Origin: Actinomycetes bacterium
GTDB taxonomy: Bacteria > Actinomycetota > Acidimicrobiia > Acidimicrobiales > JABEUL01
Length of the DNA: 38,087 nucleotides
Assembly: GCA_021777355.1 (NCBI GenBank)
Contig: JAJYDO010000021.1
Location: 1 to 38,087 of the forward strand
Direction of reading: 5' to 3'
A program made the position numbers and the translations under genes. The notes under the pieces were generated by a model that worked only from the letters and a program-made list of their open reading frames with translations, was not told where the DNA came from and did no database searches. This document shows, in pieces, positions 28,289 through 36,614 of this stretch (the stretch's first letter is position 1; each line of letters starts with the position of its first letter).

Positions 28289-29173
28289 TCAAACATCCCA
28301 AAGTTTTATTCCGCCTTTTAATCCGGCGTCATTACTAACAACCGTTATGTCGTTTTCCAGTTCGATCTGCATTTTTGAGGAGTTGCCTCCTCCAATGTAT
28401 AGGTGATCAAAATTAACTAGAACACGGAGTAATTTAATTGCTTTTTCTACTCTTTTACTCCATCTCTTATTGCCGATAGTTTTTCTTTCGTGATCACCCA
28501 ACTGGTCGTCAAAGGTTCCGCCTTTGGAAAATGGCATGTGGGCTATTTCCAAATGTGGAAGAAGTTTTCCCTCCAGAAACATTCCCGTCCCAAATCCCGT
28601 TCCTAAAGTGACGACTAGTTCTAGTCCGACTCCTGTAATTACAGCAGATCCGGCCAGATCGGCGTCATTGGCAACTTTTGCTGGAAGCCCAATTTTTGAA
28701 CCCAGTTCAGAAGCTAGATCGAATCCCGACCATGCACTGATCAGATCTTGGTCAGGGGGGCTTGAAGTATCAGAGGGACCATTGGGGAAAATGAAATGCG
28801 GGGCGGTAATTATCTTTCCATCCCTTATCACGCCCGGAAAACCTGCAGATATTCGATCAGCTTTAGGCAGTTCCTTTGAAATTGAAACCAGCGACTCGAC
28901 TAAAAGACCAGGTGTAAGTGGGTATGGCGTAAGGATCCTAATCCTTTCATGCAATAGCTCTCCTTCCATATCTATTAACGATGCTTTCAGTCCCGTGCCT
29001 CCGATATCAAAGGTGAGCGTTTTAGTCGCCGGGGCCCAATTAGCTTTGACCCCCCCGACTTCTCTCATGTGTCGGCCAGTTCTATTTTGTGTTGTTTGAG
29101 GGCCTCTCCTTGTGGCTCCGGATCTGTTTGGAAAACTTGAATTTGATTTTCTGGGGCGAGGCGACATGGGCAT
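28289..29173 (-). CDS. ppgK: ROK-family kinase, polyphosphate glucokinase-like
   Basis: 294 residues from 29173, or 259 from an ATG 35 codons later; neither has a ribosome site, and the first 35 residues are basic and low complexity, so the shorter form is possible. ROK signs: TFDIGGTGLKASLID (phosphate 1), GFPGVIRDGK, ANDADLAGSA, TLGTGFGTGMF and EIAHMPFSKGGTFDDQLG. The last segment and the ERKTIGNKRWSKRV stretch match actinobacterial polyphosphate glucokinases, which phosphorylate glucose with polyphosphate or ATP. The gene is divergent from the sortase gene. Confidence 0.82.
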   Translation of the reverse strand: MPMSPRPRKSNSSFPNRSGATRRGPQTTQNRTGRHMREVGGVKANWAPATKTLTFDIGGTGLKASLIDMEGELLHERIRILTPYPLTPGLLVESLVSISKELPKADRISAGFPGVIRDGKIITAPHFIFPNGPSDTSSPPDQDLISAWSGFDLASELGSKIGLPAKVANDADLAGSAVITGVGLELVVTLGTGFGTGMFLEGKLLPHLEIAHMPFSKGGTFDDQLGDHERKTIGNKRWSKRVEKAIKLLRVLVNFDHLYIGGGNSSKMQIELENDITVVSNDAGLKGGIKLWDV

Positions 29174-29238
29174 ATAGACAAATTACTATGTTGCCGCCCT
29201 GTAATGCATTAGGCCCGCCGATATTATTAGATCAAGTC

Positions 29239-30282
29239 ATGTCGTCAACTAGAAAACTTAAGGCTTCCTTGGCGGCCGCAATACTGGTGGGGGCAGCAGC
29301 CGCAGTAGTTTCCCTATTATTTGCTATTAACGGTCACACGCAGGACCATCATCTAGCGATTGGAAAATCTAAACCAAGCCTTAAAGCAGTACCAACAGTT
29401 CCCTGCACATACCCTGCAACTCCGGTTGTCGGAATTCTAACGATTCCAAAGCTGGCAATGATCGCACCCGTTGAACAGGGAACAGATGATTCTGTGATTG
29501 GCGTTGCAATTGGCCATAACCCCGCCACCGTGTGGCCGGGCATGCCGGCAACTTCCGAGCTTAGCGCCCACGACGTTGCCCAATTTTGGCATATTGATCA
29601 GTTGATCAGAGGAGACGAAATTGATTACTACTCTCCATGTGAAAGCGTAGCCAAATTTAGCGTCACCACTGCCAAGCTCTATACAGTGGGGGAGTCTGTT
29701 TGGTCGCTTCCCCAGCCGGGTTTGATTATGGAAACTTGTTGGCCGGCAAACAATTTGGGTGTGACTGATCAAAGGTTGCTTGTTGATGCAACATTGGTTT
29801 CAGTCACTCCTGATAGAAATTATCCCATTCCACCCCCTATTACTCCGACCCCGATCGTCCCGGCACCTCCAGAATTGGCTGCTCTAGGGCTGAACTTAAA
29901 TCAAAACGTTCAACCTATGGGGTTCATGCATACAGGAGGCAATCCATCAAACACTTGGCTCCAAAGTCCAGCTCCAATGAATGCTGAAGCTTCTGCACTT
30001 CAGGTTTGGTTTGGCCTTTTAGATGCTGCGGCAAGATCAAGAGTTGACTGGTGGCAGGATCTTGCACCTAGTGTCGCACTTGCATCTCCCTTTTTAGGCC
30101 AGTACGTACAAAGGCATTTATCACGAATGGACGTGACTGTAATTGCAAATGGTTCAGATTTACAAGAGGTGGATCTTTCGACTTCCCTTGGATTTGGATC
30201 TGGAAATTACTCTATTGTTGCCCACATGGTAGTTAAGTCTGATGTAATGACACTTGGATCCATCGACATTACACCTGTCTAG
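29239..30282 (+). CDS. Sortase (class E/F-like) with extra C-terminal domain
   Basis: 347 residues from the ATG at 29239, where a basic N-terminus and membrane anchor (about 8-30) begin. The sortase domain runs about 60-195: VVGILTIPKLAMIAPVEQG, catalytic His111 (ELSAHDVAQF), Cys167 (METCWP) and Arg179 (TDQRLLVDA). Sortases join surface proteins to the wall or to each other. A further ~150 residues, not part of sortase, follow a Pro-rich hinge (PIPPPITPTPIVPAPPE). No LPxTG-like substrate is visible in the window. The 3' end overlaps the convergent reductase gene by 14 bases. Confidence 0.84.
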   Translation: MSSTRKLKASLAAAILVGAAAAVVSLLFAINGHTQDHHLAIGKSKPSLKAVPTVPCTYPATPVVGILTIPKLAMIAPVEQGTDDSVIGVAIGHNPATVWPGMPATSELSAHDVAQFWHIDQLIRGDEIDYYSPCESVAKFSVTTAKLYTVGESVWSLPQPGLIMETCWPANNLGVTDQRLLVDATLVSVTPDRNYPIPPPITPTPIVPAPPELAALGLNLNQNVQPMGFMHTGGNPSNTWLQSPAPMNAEASALQVWFGLLDAAARSRVDWWQDLAPSVALASPFLGQYVQRHLSRMDVTVIANGSDLQEVDLSTSLGFGSGNYSIVAHMVVKSDVMTLGSIDITPV

Positions 30283-31384
30283 TCATTGCCAAAAGCTCAC
30301 TGTCTATTCGCTTCCACAAGAATTCGGGATCTTTTCCGGTAACCAAATCCAAGAATGTCTCAGCATCTAAAGCCTGTGCGGGAGCCATTGCTCCTTTGCC
30401 TGATACTTGGAGTGCAGCTTCAACCAAGAGTTTTGCCGTAGAGCCATAGATGTCTTTGCCAATAACTGCAACCGTTTTAGAAACTTTATCTCCATGGCAA
30501 GTTGCCACTACCTGGTAAGCAGCTTGCTTCCTTCTCGAAATCGACGGGCCTTCAGGAACCAAATTGCTGCCTCGCTCCAATATTGGAACCGCGAGGCGCA
30601 TAAGAGGTGTCGCCCAGCCGGCTAAAGACCCGAGGGCGTGATTGATAATTAACCGGCAAGACACTTCTGTGTCTTTATGGTGCATCCTCACTGTGACGTC
30701 TTCTCCCCAAGGAATCTCTAAAGTATTAACAGGAAGTCCCAGTACGGTTTCCGACCTTAATTCACCGGGATCTCCAGAAGTGGCCAAGGCCCCAAGAGCG
30801 CTCTTGAGCGTGCCTCGTGTAGGAGTCATATGAGAAATTTTGTAATAAATGACTACTTTTCTTGCCACATCGCCTGAGGTTTCTACGTCCTGACAGGCTA
30901 TAAAGCTTGCGAGATCACCTGGAATATAGTCATTGCCGCATGCCGGGACAATTGCACACTGCGCATCACTATATTGTTCATAGATATGTTGCATAAATGC
31001 CGGTTCGCCCGTCGAATCAACGTAATGTACACCTGCTTTGGCACATGCTGCCACCACTGGTTCGCCCAACGTTGAAAAAGGGCCAACGGTAGTTATCAAT
31101 ACGTCTAAGTCCGCTATGAATGCGGCCAAGTCGGCCTCGCTGGATATGTCAAATTCCTCAACTTGGATAAGAGACTTGTTTAGCTCTACTCCAATTTCGC
31201 CCAGCTTCTGATTCAACTTTGTCTCGCTTCTTACACCTATTTTGGCACTGAGAGATCTATTTTGCAGTTCCTGAACTACTAAACGTCCGGTATATCCTGA
31301 AGCTCCTAAAAGCCCAATTTTTCTTTCAGGGCTCTTTAAGGCAGGCTTGGTTTTGCTTTGAGGTTTTGTATTAGGTGCCACCAT
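30269..31384 (-). CDS. Saccharopine-dehydrogenase-like NAD(P)-dependent reductase
   Basis: 371 residues. A Rossmann N-terminus has GLLGASGYTGRLVVQEL, then LDVLITTVGPFSTLGEPVVAACAKAGVHYVDSTGEPAFM and CGNDYIPGDLAS. This is the pattern of the actinobacterial family annotated as saccharopine dehydrogenase or trans-acting enoyl reductase, which reduces double bonds of lipids in mycobacteria. Lysine metabolism is unlikely. No membrane helix. The ATG at 31384 is preceded by AGTTATGTGTGAGAAT, with no strong ribosome site. Confidence 0.87.
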   Translation of the reverse strand: MVAPNTKPQSKTKPALKSPERKIGLLGASGYTGRLVVQELQNRSLSAKIGVRSETKLNQKLGEIGVELNKSLIQVEEFDISSEADLAAFIADLDVLITTVGPFSTLGEPVVAACAKAGVHYVDSTGEPAFMQHIYEQYSDAQCAIVPACGNDYIPGDLASFIACQDVETSGDVARKVVIYYKISHMTPTRGTLKSALGALATSGDPGELRSETVLGLPVNTLEIPWGEDVTVRMHHKDTEVSCRLIINHALGSLAGWATPLMRLAVPILERGSNLVPEGPSISRRKQAAYQVVATCHGDKVSKTVAVIGKDIYGSTAKLLVEAALQVSGKGAMAPAQALDAETFLDLVTGKDPEFLWKRIDSELLAMTRQV

Positions 31385-31449
31385 TTAATTCTCACACATA
31401 ACTGGAGGCAGGTCCAAAAAGAAGAAAAGTGGCAAAAATCTTAAATTAG

Positions 31450-31480
31450 TTGCATGGTACAAGCATATTAACGTTATAAT
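31450..31480 (+). promoter_or_regulatory. promoter of marR-type gene
   Basis: A perfect -10 TATAAT (31475-31480) with a TTGCAT -35 candidate (31450-31455, 19-base spacer). The expected start site is 31486-31488, one to three bases before the ATG at 31489, so the mRNA is leaderless or nearly so. An imperfect palindrome, TTAACGTTATAATGTTTAA (about 31468-31486), covers the -10 box and may be the MarR operator. Confidence 0.6.
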
Positions 31481-31488
31481 GTTTAACT

Positions 31489-32082
31489 ATGGTTCCAACG
31501 GATAGTCGTTCCAAGAATTCAGTTAATCAAAACAAGGAAAGCATGTCATTTGCCGATGAACTTGAACGGGTAATGACTGCATTTGGACGTGCCGCAGTAA
31601 GGATGGGAATACCTGGTCATCTTCCCGAATCCGCAATTCCATTCGACAAAAGTGCCTATTGGGCCATGGTCTGCATCGGAGAAGCAGGACCAATGAGGCT
31701 TTCTGACCTATCAGCTCAACTTGGTCTTGACCTTTCAACTGTCAGCAGGCAAGTACGTGATTTAGCCAACGCGGGCCTAGTTGAGCGGACTCCGGATCCA
31801 ATTGATGGTAGAGCAATGCTTTTGAACCTGACCACTGAAGGGACAAAACTACAAACGAGTATCGCCAAAGTCAGGCGAAGTCGAATGGACGAGGTGCTTG
31901 AGGGCTGGAGCAAGGAAGAAATGGGCGACCTACTGAAAGTCCTATCCCGCTTTACCGAGGGTGTAGCTCGCGTAAGCGGGAAGATTGCTTGCCACGGAGT
32001 CCCGACTCATATAAGCCAGAGTAAAGCTGAAAGCAATGCACTAGCTTCGTCACCACTGACGGAAAACGAAACTACCAAATAA
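31489..32082 (+). CDS. MarR family transcriptional regulator
   Basis: 197 residues. Winged helix-turn-helix: MRLSDLSAQLGLDLSTVSRQVRDLANAGLVERTPDPIDGRAMLLNLTTEG (about 67-120), followed by a dimerisation helix. It lies 22 bases before an MFS exporter gene, the usual MarR-efflux pairing, so it probably represses both from the palindromic promoter; that is inference. The C-terminal tail (about 165-197) is polar and longer than usual. Confidence 0.93.
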   Translation: MVPTDSRSKNSVNQNKESMSFADELERVMTAFGRAAVRMGIPGHLPESAIPFDKSAYWAMVCIGEAGPMRLSDLSAQLGLDLSTVSRQVRDLANAGLVERTPDPIDGRAMLLNLTTEGTKLQTSIAKVRRSRMDEVLEGWSKEEMGDLLKVLSRFTEGVARVSGKIACHGVPTHISQSKAESNALASSPLTENETTK

Positions 32083-32104
32083 TTAAGAAGAGGAAGAAAC
32101 ATAA

Positions 32105-33742
32105 ATGACAGTTACTAGTAGAGGTGACAAGAAACAAGATTTAAGTTCCAATAGTCCCGAGGGTCCGACTGGCCAATCCATGTCAAAACGTCAAATCCAG
32201 CTTGTTTTCTTTGGTTTGATGCTCGGAATGCTCCTGGCGGCCCTTGATCAGACAATTGTAGCAACGGCCCTTCCAACCATTGTTGGGGACTTGGGAGGAT
32301 TGAACCACTTGTCGTGGGTCGTGACTGCATACCTTTTGACTTCGACCGTCACGACTCCTTTGTATGGCAAGATTTCCGATCTTTTCGGAAGAAAGAAGAT
32401 TTTTCAATTCGCAATCTCGATATTCCTGGTTGGTTCGGCACTTTCCGGGTTGAGCCAAAACATGTGGGAGTTGATTATTTTCAGAGCGGTTCAAGGACTT
32501 GGTGGTGGGGGCTTAATGGCTCTTGCAATGGCAATAATCGCTGACGTTGTTTCTCCCAGAGAAAGGGGAAAATATCAGGGCTATACAGGGGGAGTATTTG
32601 CTTTCGCGAGCGTTACGGGTCCACTCGCCGGCGGATTTTTTGTTGATCATCTAAGTTGGAGGTGGGCGTTTTATATAAACATCCCAATTGGGCTAGCCGC
32701 ACTTTTTGTTACCAGTGCTTTTTTGAATCTTCCCGTGAGAAAACTGCGTCACAAAATCGATTTTACGGGTTCGGCAATATTGGTCGCGAGCGTGTCGCTG
32801 CTTTTGCTTGGTCTTGTCTGGGGCGGGAGCCAGTATGCTTGGTCTTCTCTTACAATAATCTCATTGCTTGTATCAGGGTCACTCTTAATGCTGGTTTTCC
32901 TGTGGTTCGAAACAAAAGCGAGTGAGCCTATACTTCCTCTTCGACTGTTTAGAAACCAGGTATTTAGTATCACATCTTCCGCCACTTTTTTTATGGCAAT
33001 GGCAATGTTTGGCTCGATAATTTATCTGCCTTTATATTTGCAACTGGTGAAAGGAGTCTCGGCGATTGAGTCTGGGCTGATGCTTCTTCCTCTAATGGCT
33101 GGGATTGTCGTTGCTTCGGTAGGGTGCGGCCAAATAGTCTCCAGAATTGGCCGGTATAAGATATTTCCGATTATTGGCGGCGGCATTTTGACTCTGGGGA
33201 TGCTCTATCTTTCGAGGGTATCTCCAAGCACAAGTTATGCCAATTTGAGCGTCGGAATGGTCATGGTTGGCTTCGGAATCGGACTCATGATGCAAAATAT
33301 GGTTCTGGCAGTCCAAAATGCCGTAGAAGTTAAAGATTTAGGAACGGCGACATCTGCAATCAGCTTTTTTAGAAGCCTAGGAGGTTCATTCGGAACGGCA
33401 ATTTTTGGGACAATTCTTACGACGCAACTGGCTCATTGGCTACCCAAATATATTCCATCAAAATTAGCCGCGGCCTCCCACCTCCAAGCAAACAACAGTA
33501 TTAGTTTCACTCCAAAGCAACTGTCAGCTATGCCCCCAGCGCTAAGACACGGGCTGATTGAAGCATTTGTACATTCTCTGGACCCCGTATTTTTAGCTGG
33601 CGTCCCAATTGCGATTATTGCCTGGGTTTTAACCTGGTTCTTGAAAGAGATAAAACTTCGTGACTCATCAGGCCTTGACAGGGTTCATGGTGCAAAAAAG
33701 GACGAAAGCATTCCGCCAAGTGCAGCATTTGTAGAAATTTAG
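32105..33742 (+). CDS. MFS transporter, DHA2-type (drug/proton antiporter)
   Basis: 545 residues, about 14 membrane helices. Motifs: [20 protein letters not shown] (helix 1), the motif-A-like loop [36 protein letters not shown], and [23 protein letters not shown] (motif C). These are hallmarks of EmrB/QacA exporters. GAGGAAG precedes the ATG. It is cotranscribed with the MarR gene, consistent with ligand-inducible efflux. The C-terminus beyond the last helix is charged. Confidence 0.94.
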   Translation: MTVTSRGDKKQDLSSNSPEGPTGQSMSKRQIQLVFFGLMLGMLLAALDQTIVATALPTIVGDLGGLNHLSWVVTAYLLTSTVTTPLYGKISDLFGRKKIFQFAISIFLVGSALSGLSQNMWELIIFRAVQGLGGGGLMALAMAIIADVVSPRERGKYQGYTGGVFAFASVTGPLAGGFFVDHLSWRWAFYINIPIGLAALFVTSAFLNLPVRKLRHKIDFTGSAILVASVSLLLLGLVWGGSQYAWSSLTIISLLVSGSLLMLVFLWFETKASEPILPLRLFRNQVFSITSSATFFMAMAMFGSIIYLPLYLQLVKGVSAIESGLMLLPLMAGIVVASVGCGQIVSRIGRYKIFPIIGGGILTLGMLYLSRVSPSTSYANLSVGMVMVGFGIGLMMQNMVLAVQNAVEVKDLGTATSAISFFRSLGGSFGTAIFGTILTTQLAHWLPKYIPSKLAAASHLQANNSISFTPKQLSAMPPALRHGLIEAFVHSLDPVFLAGVPIAIIAWVLTWFLKEIKLRDSSGLDRVHGAKKDESIPPSAAFVEI

Positions 33743-34364
33743 TTTAGGAACTCCACTGGTATCAAAACTTGAATGGACTAGAACTTAGATAGGTTGAAGG
33801 GAGCGCCAAATTTGCGAACTTGAGAGAGATGATGTGTAATTAGTACTTATGTTCACTCAACTTTAACGAAGCAGCAACTATAAGTAGACCTTAAATTTTG
33901 ATGAGCTTTTTAATTGTGCATTCATTTTGAAAAAGAGGATCTAGTTTGCAATTTGTATTCCATAACATGATGACAGCTAGAGCGCTAATTGAATAGCCGA
34001 AGTGATTGTTGTTTCCAATAGGTGTCGAGTAATCACCACTACTGGGGATTTAAATGTTGATACGAATTATTTTCAGATTCCATTTGCCATATTCAGGAGA
34101 TCATGGGGATTATTGATGCAGCAATTCCAATAGGAATACGTGAGAGACACCTGATTATTTATGTAGTTTATCCAGCTAATCGCTTACGAATTTGCGAAAA
34201 ATTTGCCGGCTTGATGTTGGGGGATTACCAGTGTCAACAAGTAGTGCCAGGCCTAAATTTACGGTCAGGTCAATTTTCTCTAAATTGCAACATGCCTCTT
34301 AGGCCCACTAGGGCGAGATTCGATATTCCCATGGTCTCGCTGACAATCAGTCATGCAACTAATC
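33743..34364. other. gene-poor stretch after MFS gene
   Basis: About 620 bases without a supported gene. TTCCAATAGG occurs twice (34013-34022 and 34125-34134), and the second lies in a short ATTCC-AATA-GGAAT palindrome. An ORF from 34103 has AGGAG only 3 bases before its ATG and no family match, so it is not called. No transposase remnants seen. Confidence 0.4.
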
Positions 34365-34625
34365 ATGAAAAAATGCGTTTTGCCTAAAACCTTGCAAATT
34401 CGGGATATTACAGACGAAGAATATGCATCATTAAGACGTCATGCTGCTGAAGTCGGGATTACGGTACCGGAACTGGATCGCCGCGAGATCGAGCGTATTG
34501 CCTCACGGCCATCGGTACTTGAGTGGGTGGCAATAACCCAAAGGCGGACCAGCAATGTCACGACCTCAATGGTTATTGACGCGCTTGATGGAACTCGGGA
34601 ACCGTGGGCAAATGATCGTAGTTGA
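34365..34625 (+). CDS. vapB: FitA/VapB-type antitoxin
   Basis: 86 residues from the ATG at 34365. The domain begins at LPKTLQIRDITDEEYASLRR and continues AAEVGITVPELDRREIERIASRPSVLEWV, a ribbon-helix-helix type of the FitA/VapB group; REPWAND ends it. Alternative starts are an ATG at 34353 and a TTG at 34380, which best matches the family N-terminus; none has a ribosome site. It overlaps the toxin start by 14 bases. Such antitoxins bind their own promoter and inhibit the toxin. Here the toxin is broken, so the antitoxin may be an orphan or under decay as well. Confidence 0.72.
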   Translation: MKKCVLPKTLQIRDITDEEYASLRRHAAEVGITVPELDRREIERIASRPSVLEWVAITQRRTSNVTTSMVIDALDGTREPWANDRS

Positions 34626-35011
34626 CGCCTCCTGCCTTTACGAAGCTTTTACTGGGATAACCAACGGAGAAGCTGTCCGGGATAGGCTTCTTGCTGGTCC
34701 CGGACTGGTAGCCCCTCCATGTCATCGATGTTGAAGTTATGAGCATCGTTCGCCGTAATCTTTTCACAGGCTATCTCGACCCCACCGAAGCAGATCAGGC
34801 CATAGATGACTTGGTGCAGTGGCCGGGAGGACGCTTTAGCCATAGGAATTTACTTGAACGCGCATGGGACCTTTGACGAAATATTCGAAATTGGTACACG
34901 TTTTACGTGGCACTAGCTGAAGCATTTCGGGCGACGCTAATAACCATGGACGCCCGCCTGGCTAAAGCACCAGGGCTTCAGTGTGAAGTGGAAGTTATTG
35001 AGAACAAGTGA
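34612..35011 (+). pseudogene. vapC: VapC-type PIN-domain toxin, disrupted
   Basis: It opens as a normal VapC: MIVVDASCLYEAFTG with Asp5, then EAVRDRLLAGPGLVAP. At about 34717 an extra base shifts the frame, so the intact ORF stops at 34732-34734. In the +1 frame the family resumes at once (HVIDVEVMSIVRRNLFTGYL ... SHRNLLERAWDL), then meets an in-frame TGA at 34874-34876. After that it continues YVALAEAFRATLITMDARLAKAPG ... EVEVIENK to the stop at 35009-35011. The conserved aspartate normally in AYDALYVAL is replaced by Tyr (TAC, 34895-34897). Three separate defects argue against a sequencing error alone. Confidence 0.87.
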
Positions 35012-35337
35012 TTCCGACGCTGATGGGAGTATTAAGGTGCCGAGCCATTGAAAAGATACACAGATATGCGAGATGGCAGTATTGGGTGACTAGGTCATAT
35101 TGGCTGGAAATATAATGATGCAACCGATTTCACTTCTTGGCTTTTGCGCACATAGCGGCTGACCCTTTTCAAGGTTTTGACAAACATCAGAGTCCTCATT
35201 GAGGAAGTCACTGTCTGAGGTGGGTTTGCTAAATTGCCAAGAGAATCACGTGAGGGTAACCGGCGGGTGCCTATTTTGACCGAGCTGGCTCTAAAAGTAC
35301 CAGGCGGCAGGGGATTTTGGTATAAATTCGACCACAG
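35012..35337. other. non-coding stretch before tRNA-Leu
   Basis: No supported gene. A minus-strand ORF that runs into the tRNA has no family match. It lies next to a tRNA and a decaying toxin-antitoxin locus, so it could be remnant DNA of an old insertion, but no attachment-site duplication was seen. Confidence 0.4.
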
Positions 35338-35421
35338 TGGGCGAAGGGGGACTTGAACCCCCACGAGGTTGCCCTCACAGGAACCTGAATCCTGCGCGTC
35401 TGCCTATTCCGCCACTCGCCC
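35338..35421 (-). tRNA. tRNA-Leu (anticodon CAG)
   Basis: Read on the minus strand: acceptor GGGCGAG/TTCGCCC (one G-U pair), anticodon stem CAGGA/TCCTG around TTCAGGT with CAG, a long variable arm GAGG-GCAA-CCTC (class II), and T arm GGGGG-TTCAAGT-CCCCC. The discriminator is A. CCA is not encoded. Confidence 0.95.
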
Positions 35422-35497
35422 AAAGCTCATTTAAAAATCCTATCTGATGCAGGTAGGTAGTGATTTGCAGGTCATCTAGGATAAGGTAGAGGTGTCA

Positions 35498-36154
35498 ATG
35501 GGACTAGCCCAATTCGAAAAAAGATTAGAACAATTAGTGGAAGGCGCCTTTGCCAAGGCCTTTCGTAGTGGAATTCAACCGATCGAAATAGGTCGTCGAA
35601 TTACGCGCGAAATGGATTTAAGACGGCAGTTGGTCCCGCATGGCCTCGTCGCACCGAATTTGTTCTACATCCACTTGGCCGCTTCTGATTTCGAGAAATT
35701 CGCATCTTATGAGCAGGTATTTCAGAGAGAATTGGTACAAACCGTCATGGAGCATGCAAGAGAGGAAGGCTATACCTTTGTGGGTACGGTAAAGATTGAG
35801 ATGCTTGCCGATGAGACGTTGAGGCCTTCTAGATTTGAAGTAATTAGCCAGGTCAAAGCCAATCCTGACGGCTTGCCGGGAGCTTCTTTAATCCTTCCCG
35901 ATGGACGGAGACTAAATATTGGCGCAGATCCGGTTGTAATAGGTAGACTTCCGGAATGTGGTGTTTCGCTTACGGACACAAATGTCTCTAGGCGACATGC
36001 AGAGATTCGACGGGCGGGCAATGATGTAATGGTGGTGGATTTAGGTTCGACGAATGGAACAAGGGTGAACGGGTTGCTCACTAATCGCCAGAGGTTAAAG
36101 CATGGCGACGAGATAACTGTTGGTTCGACCAATATTGTTTTCGAGGCGATTTAA
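35498..36154 (+). CDS. fhaA: FhaA-like protein: DUF3662 plus FHA domain
   Basis: 218 residues from the ATG at 35498 (a GTG at 35492 would add two). The N-terminus MGLAQFEKRLEQLVEGAFAKAFRSGIQPIEIGRRI is typical of FhaA; the DUF3662 domain runs about 1-120. The FHA domain is about 140-215: VVIGRLPECGVSLTDTNVSRRHAEIRR and DLGSTNGTRVNG. It binds phosphothreonine on partners of the PknB pathway. In actinobacteria it clusters with fhaB, pstP, rodA, pbpA and pknB, as the start of this cluster shows. It is shorter than the mycobacterial form, which has a long linker. Confidence 0.95.
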   Translation: MGLAQFEKRLEQLVEGAFAKAFRSGIQPIEIGRRITREMDLRRQLVPHGLVAPNLFYIHLAASDFEKFASYEQVFQRELVQTVMEHAREEGYTFVGTVKIEMLADETLRPSRFEVISQVKANPDGLPGASLILPDGRRLNIGADPVVIGRLPECGVSLTDTNVSRRHAEIRRAGNDVMVVDLGSTNGTRVNGLLTNRQRLKHGDEITVGSTNIVFEAI

Positions 36155-36158
36155 TAAA

Positions 36159-36614
36159 GTGCCTCCAGCATTAATACATGCTTTAACGTGGATTTTCTTG
36201 GCGTTGCTTTGGCTTTTTTTCCTGAGAACGATAAGAGCGGTCTGGGTGGAAGTTCGTCATCAAAAGATTTCTCTCCAGGAAGCAGCCGATGAGGTAAAAG
36301 CATCGTCGGGCTCGACCCTTTCGCCCCTAAAACTGAAAATAATTGATCCTGAAGATTTGGCGGGAAGAAGTTTTGAAATTACCGATGAAACAACAATTGG
36401 CCGTTCTCCGGGTTGCGGAGTTCCCATTGATTTTGACGATTTTTCTTCAAGCATTCATGCGAGAATGTTTGTAAAAGATTCCAAGTTGTGGATCGAAGAT
36501 TTGGGTTCCACAAATGGGACCTTTGTAAATGAGCGAGAGGTGCTGCGGCCAGTAATGGTCAAACGAGGTGACATAATACAAGTTGGCAACACTTTATTTG
36601 AGGTGTATCGATGA
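36159..36614 (+). CDS. fhaB: FhaB-like protein: membrane anchor plus FHA domain
   Basis: 151 residues from a GTG at 36159, 4 bases after the fhaA stop; a TTG at 36120 inside fhaA is less likely. One N-terminal membrane helix (LTWIFLALLWLFFLRTIRAVW), a cytosolic linker, then the FHA domain (about 75-150): TIGRSPGCGVPIDFDDFSSSIHARMF and DLGSTNGTFVN. The stop overlaps the pstP start (ATGA). It probably recruits cell-division or wall proteins phosphorylated by PknA/PknB. Confidence 0.94.
   Translation: MPPALIHALTWIFLALLWLFFLRTIRAVWVEVRHQKISLQEAADEVKASSGSTLSPLKLKIIDPEDLAGRSFEITDETTIGRSPGCGVPIDFDDFSSSIHARMFVKDSKLWIEDLGSTNGTFVNEREVLRPVMVKRGDIIQVGNTLFEVYR

Noticed and set aside
28524-29099. 191-codon plus-strand frame opposite the ROK kinase
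   Set aside because: The kinase motifs on the minus strand explain the region; the opposite frame has no ribosome site or family match.
34103-34387. 94-codon ORF in the gap after the MFS gene
   Set aside because: AGGAG is only 3 bases from the ATG, the product matches nothing I know, and it overlaps the antitoxin start. It cannot be excluded fully.
35095-35364. 89-codon minus-strand ORF entering the tRNA-Leu gene
   Set aside because: Its first residues come from the tRNA itself and the rest has no family match; this is a common artefact at tRNA genes.
35012-35421. Phage or island attachment site at tRNA-Leu
   Set aside because: No integrase and no second copy of the tRNA 3' end was seen in the window.
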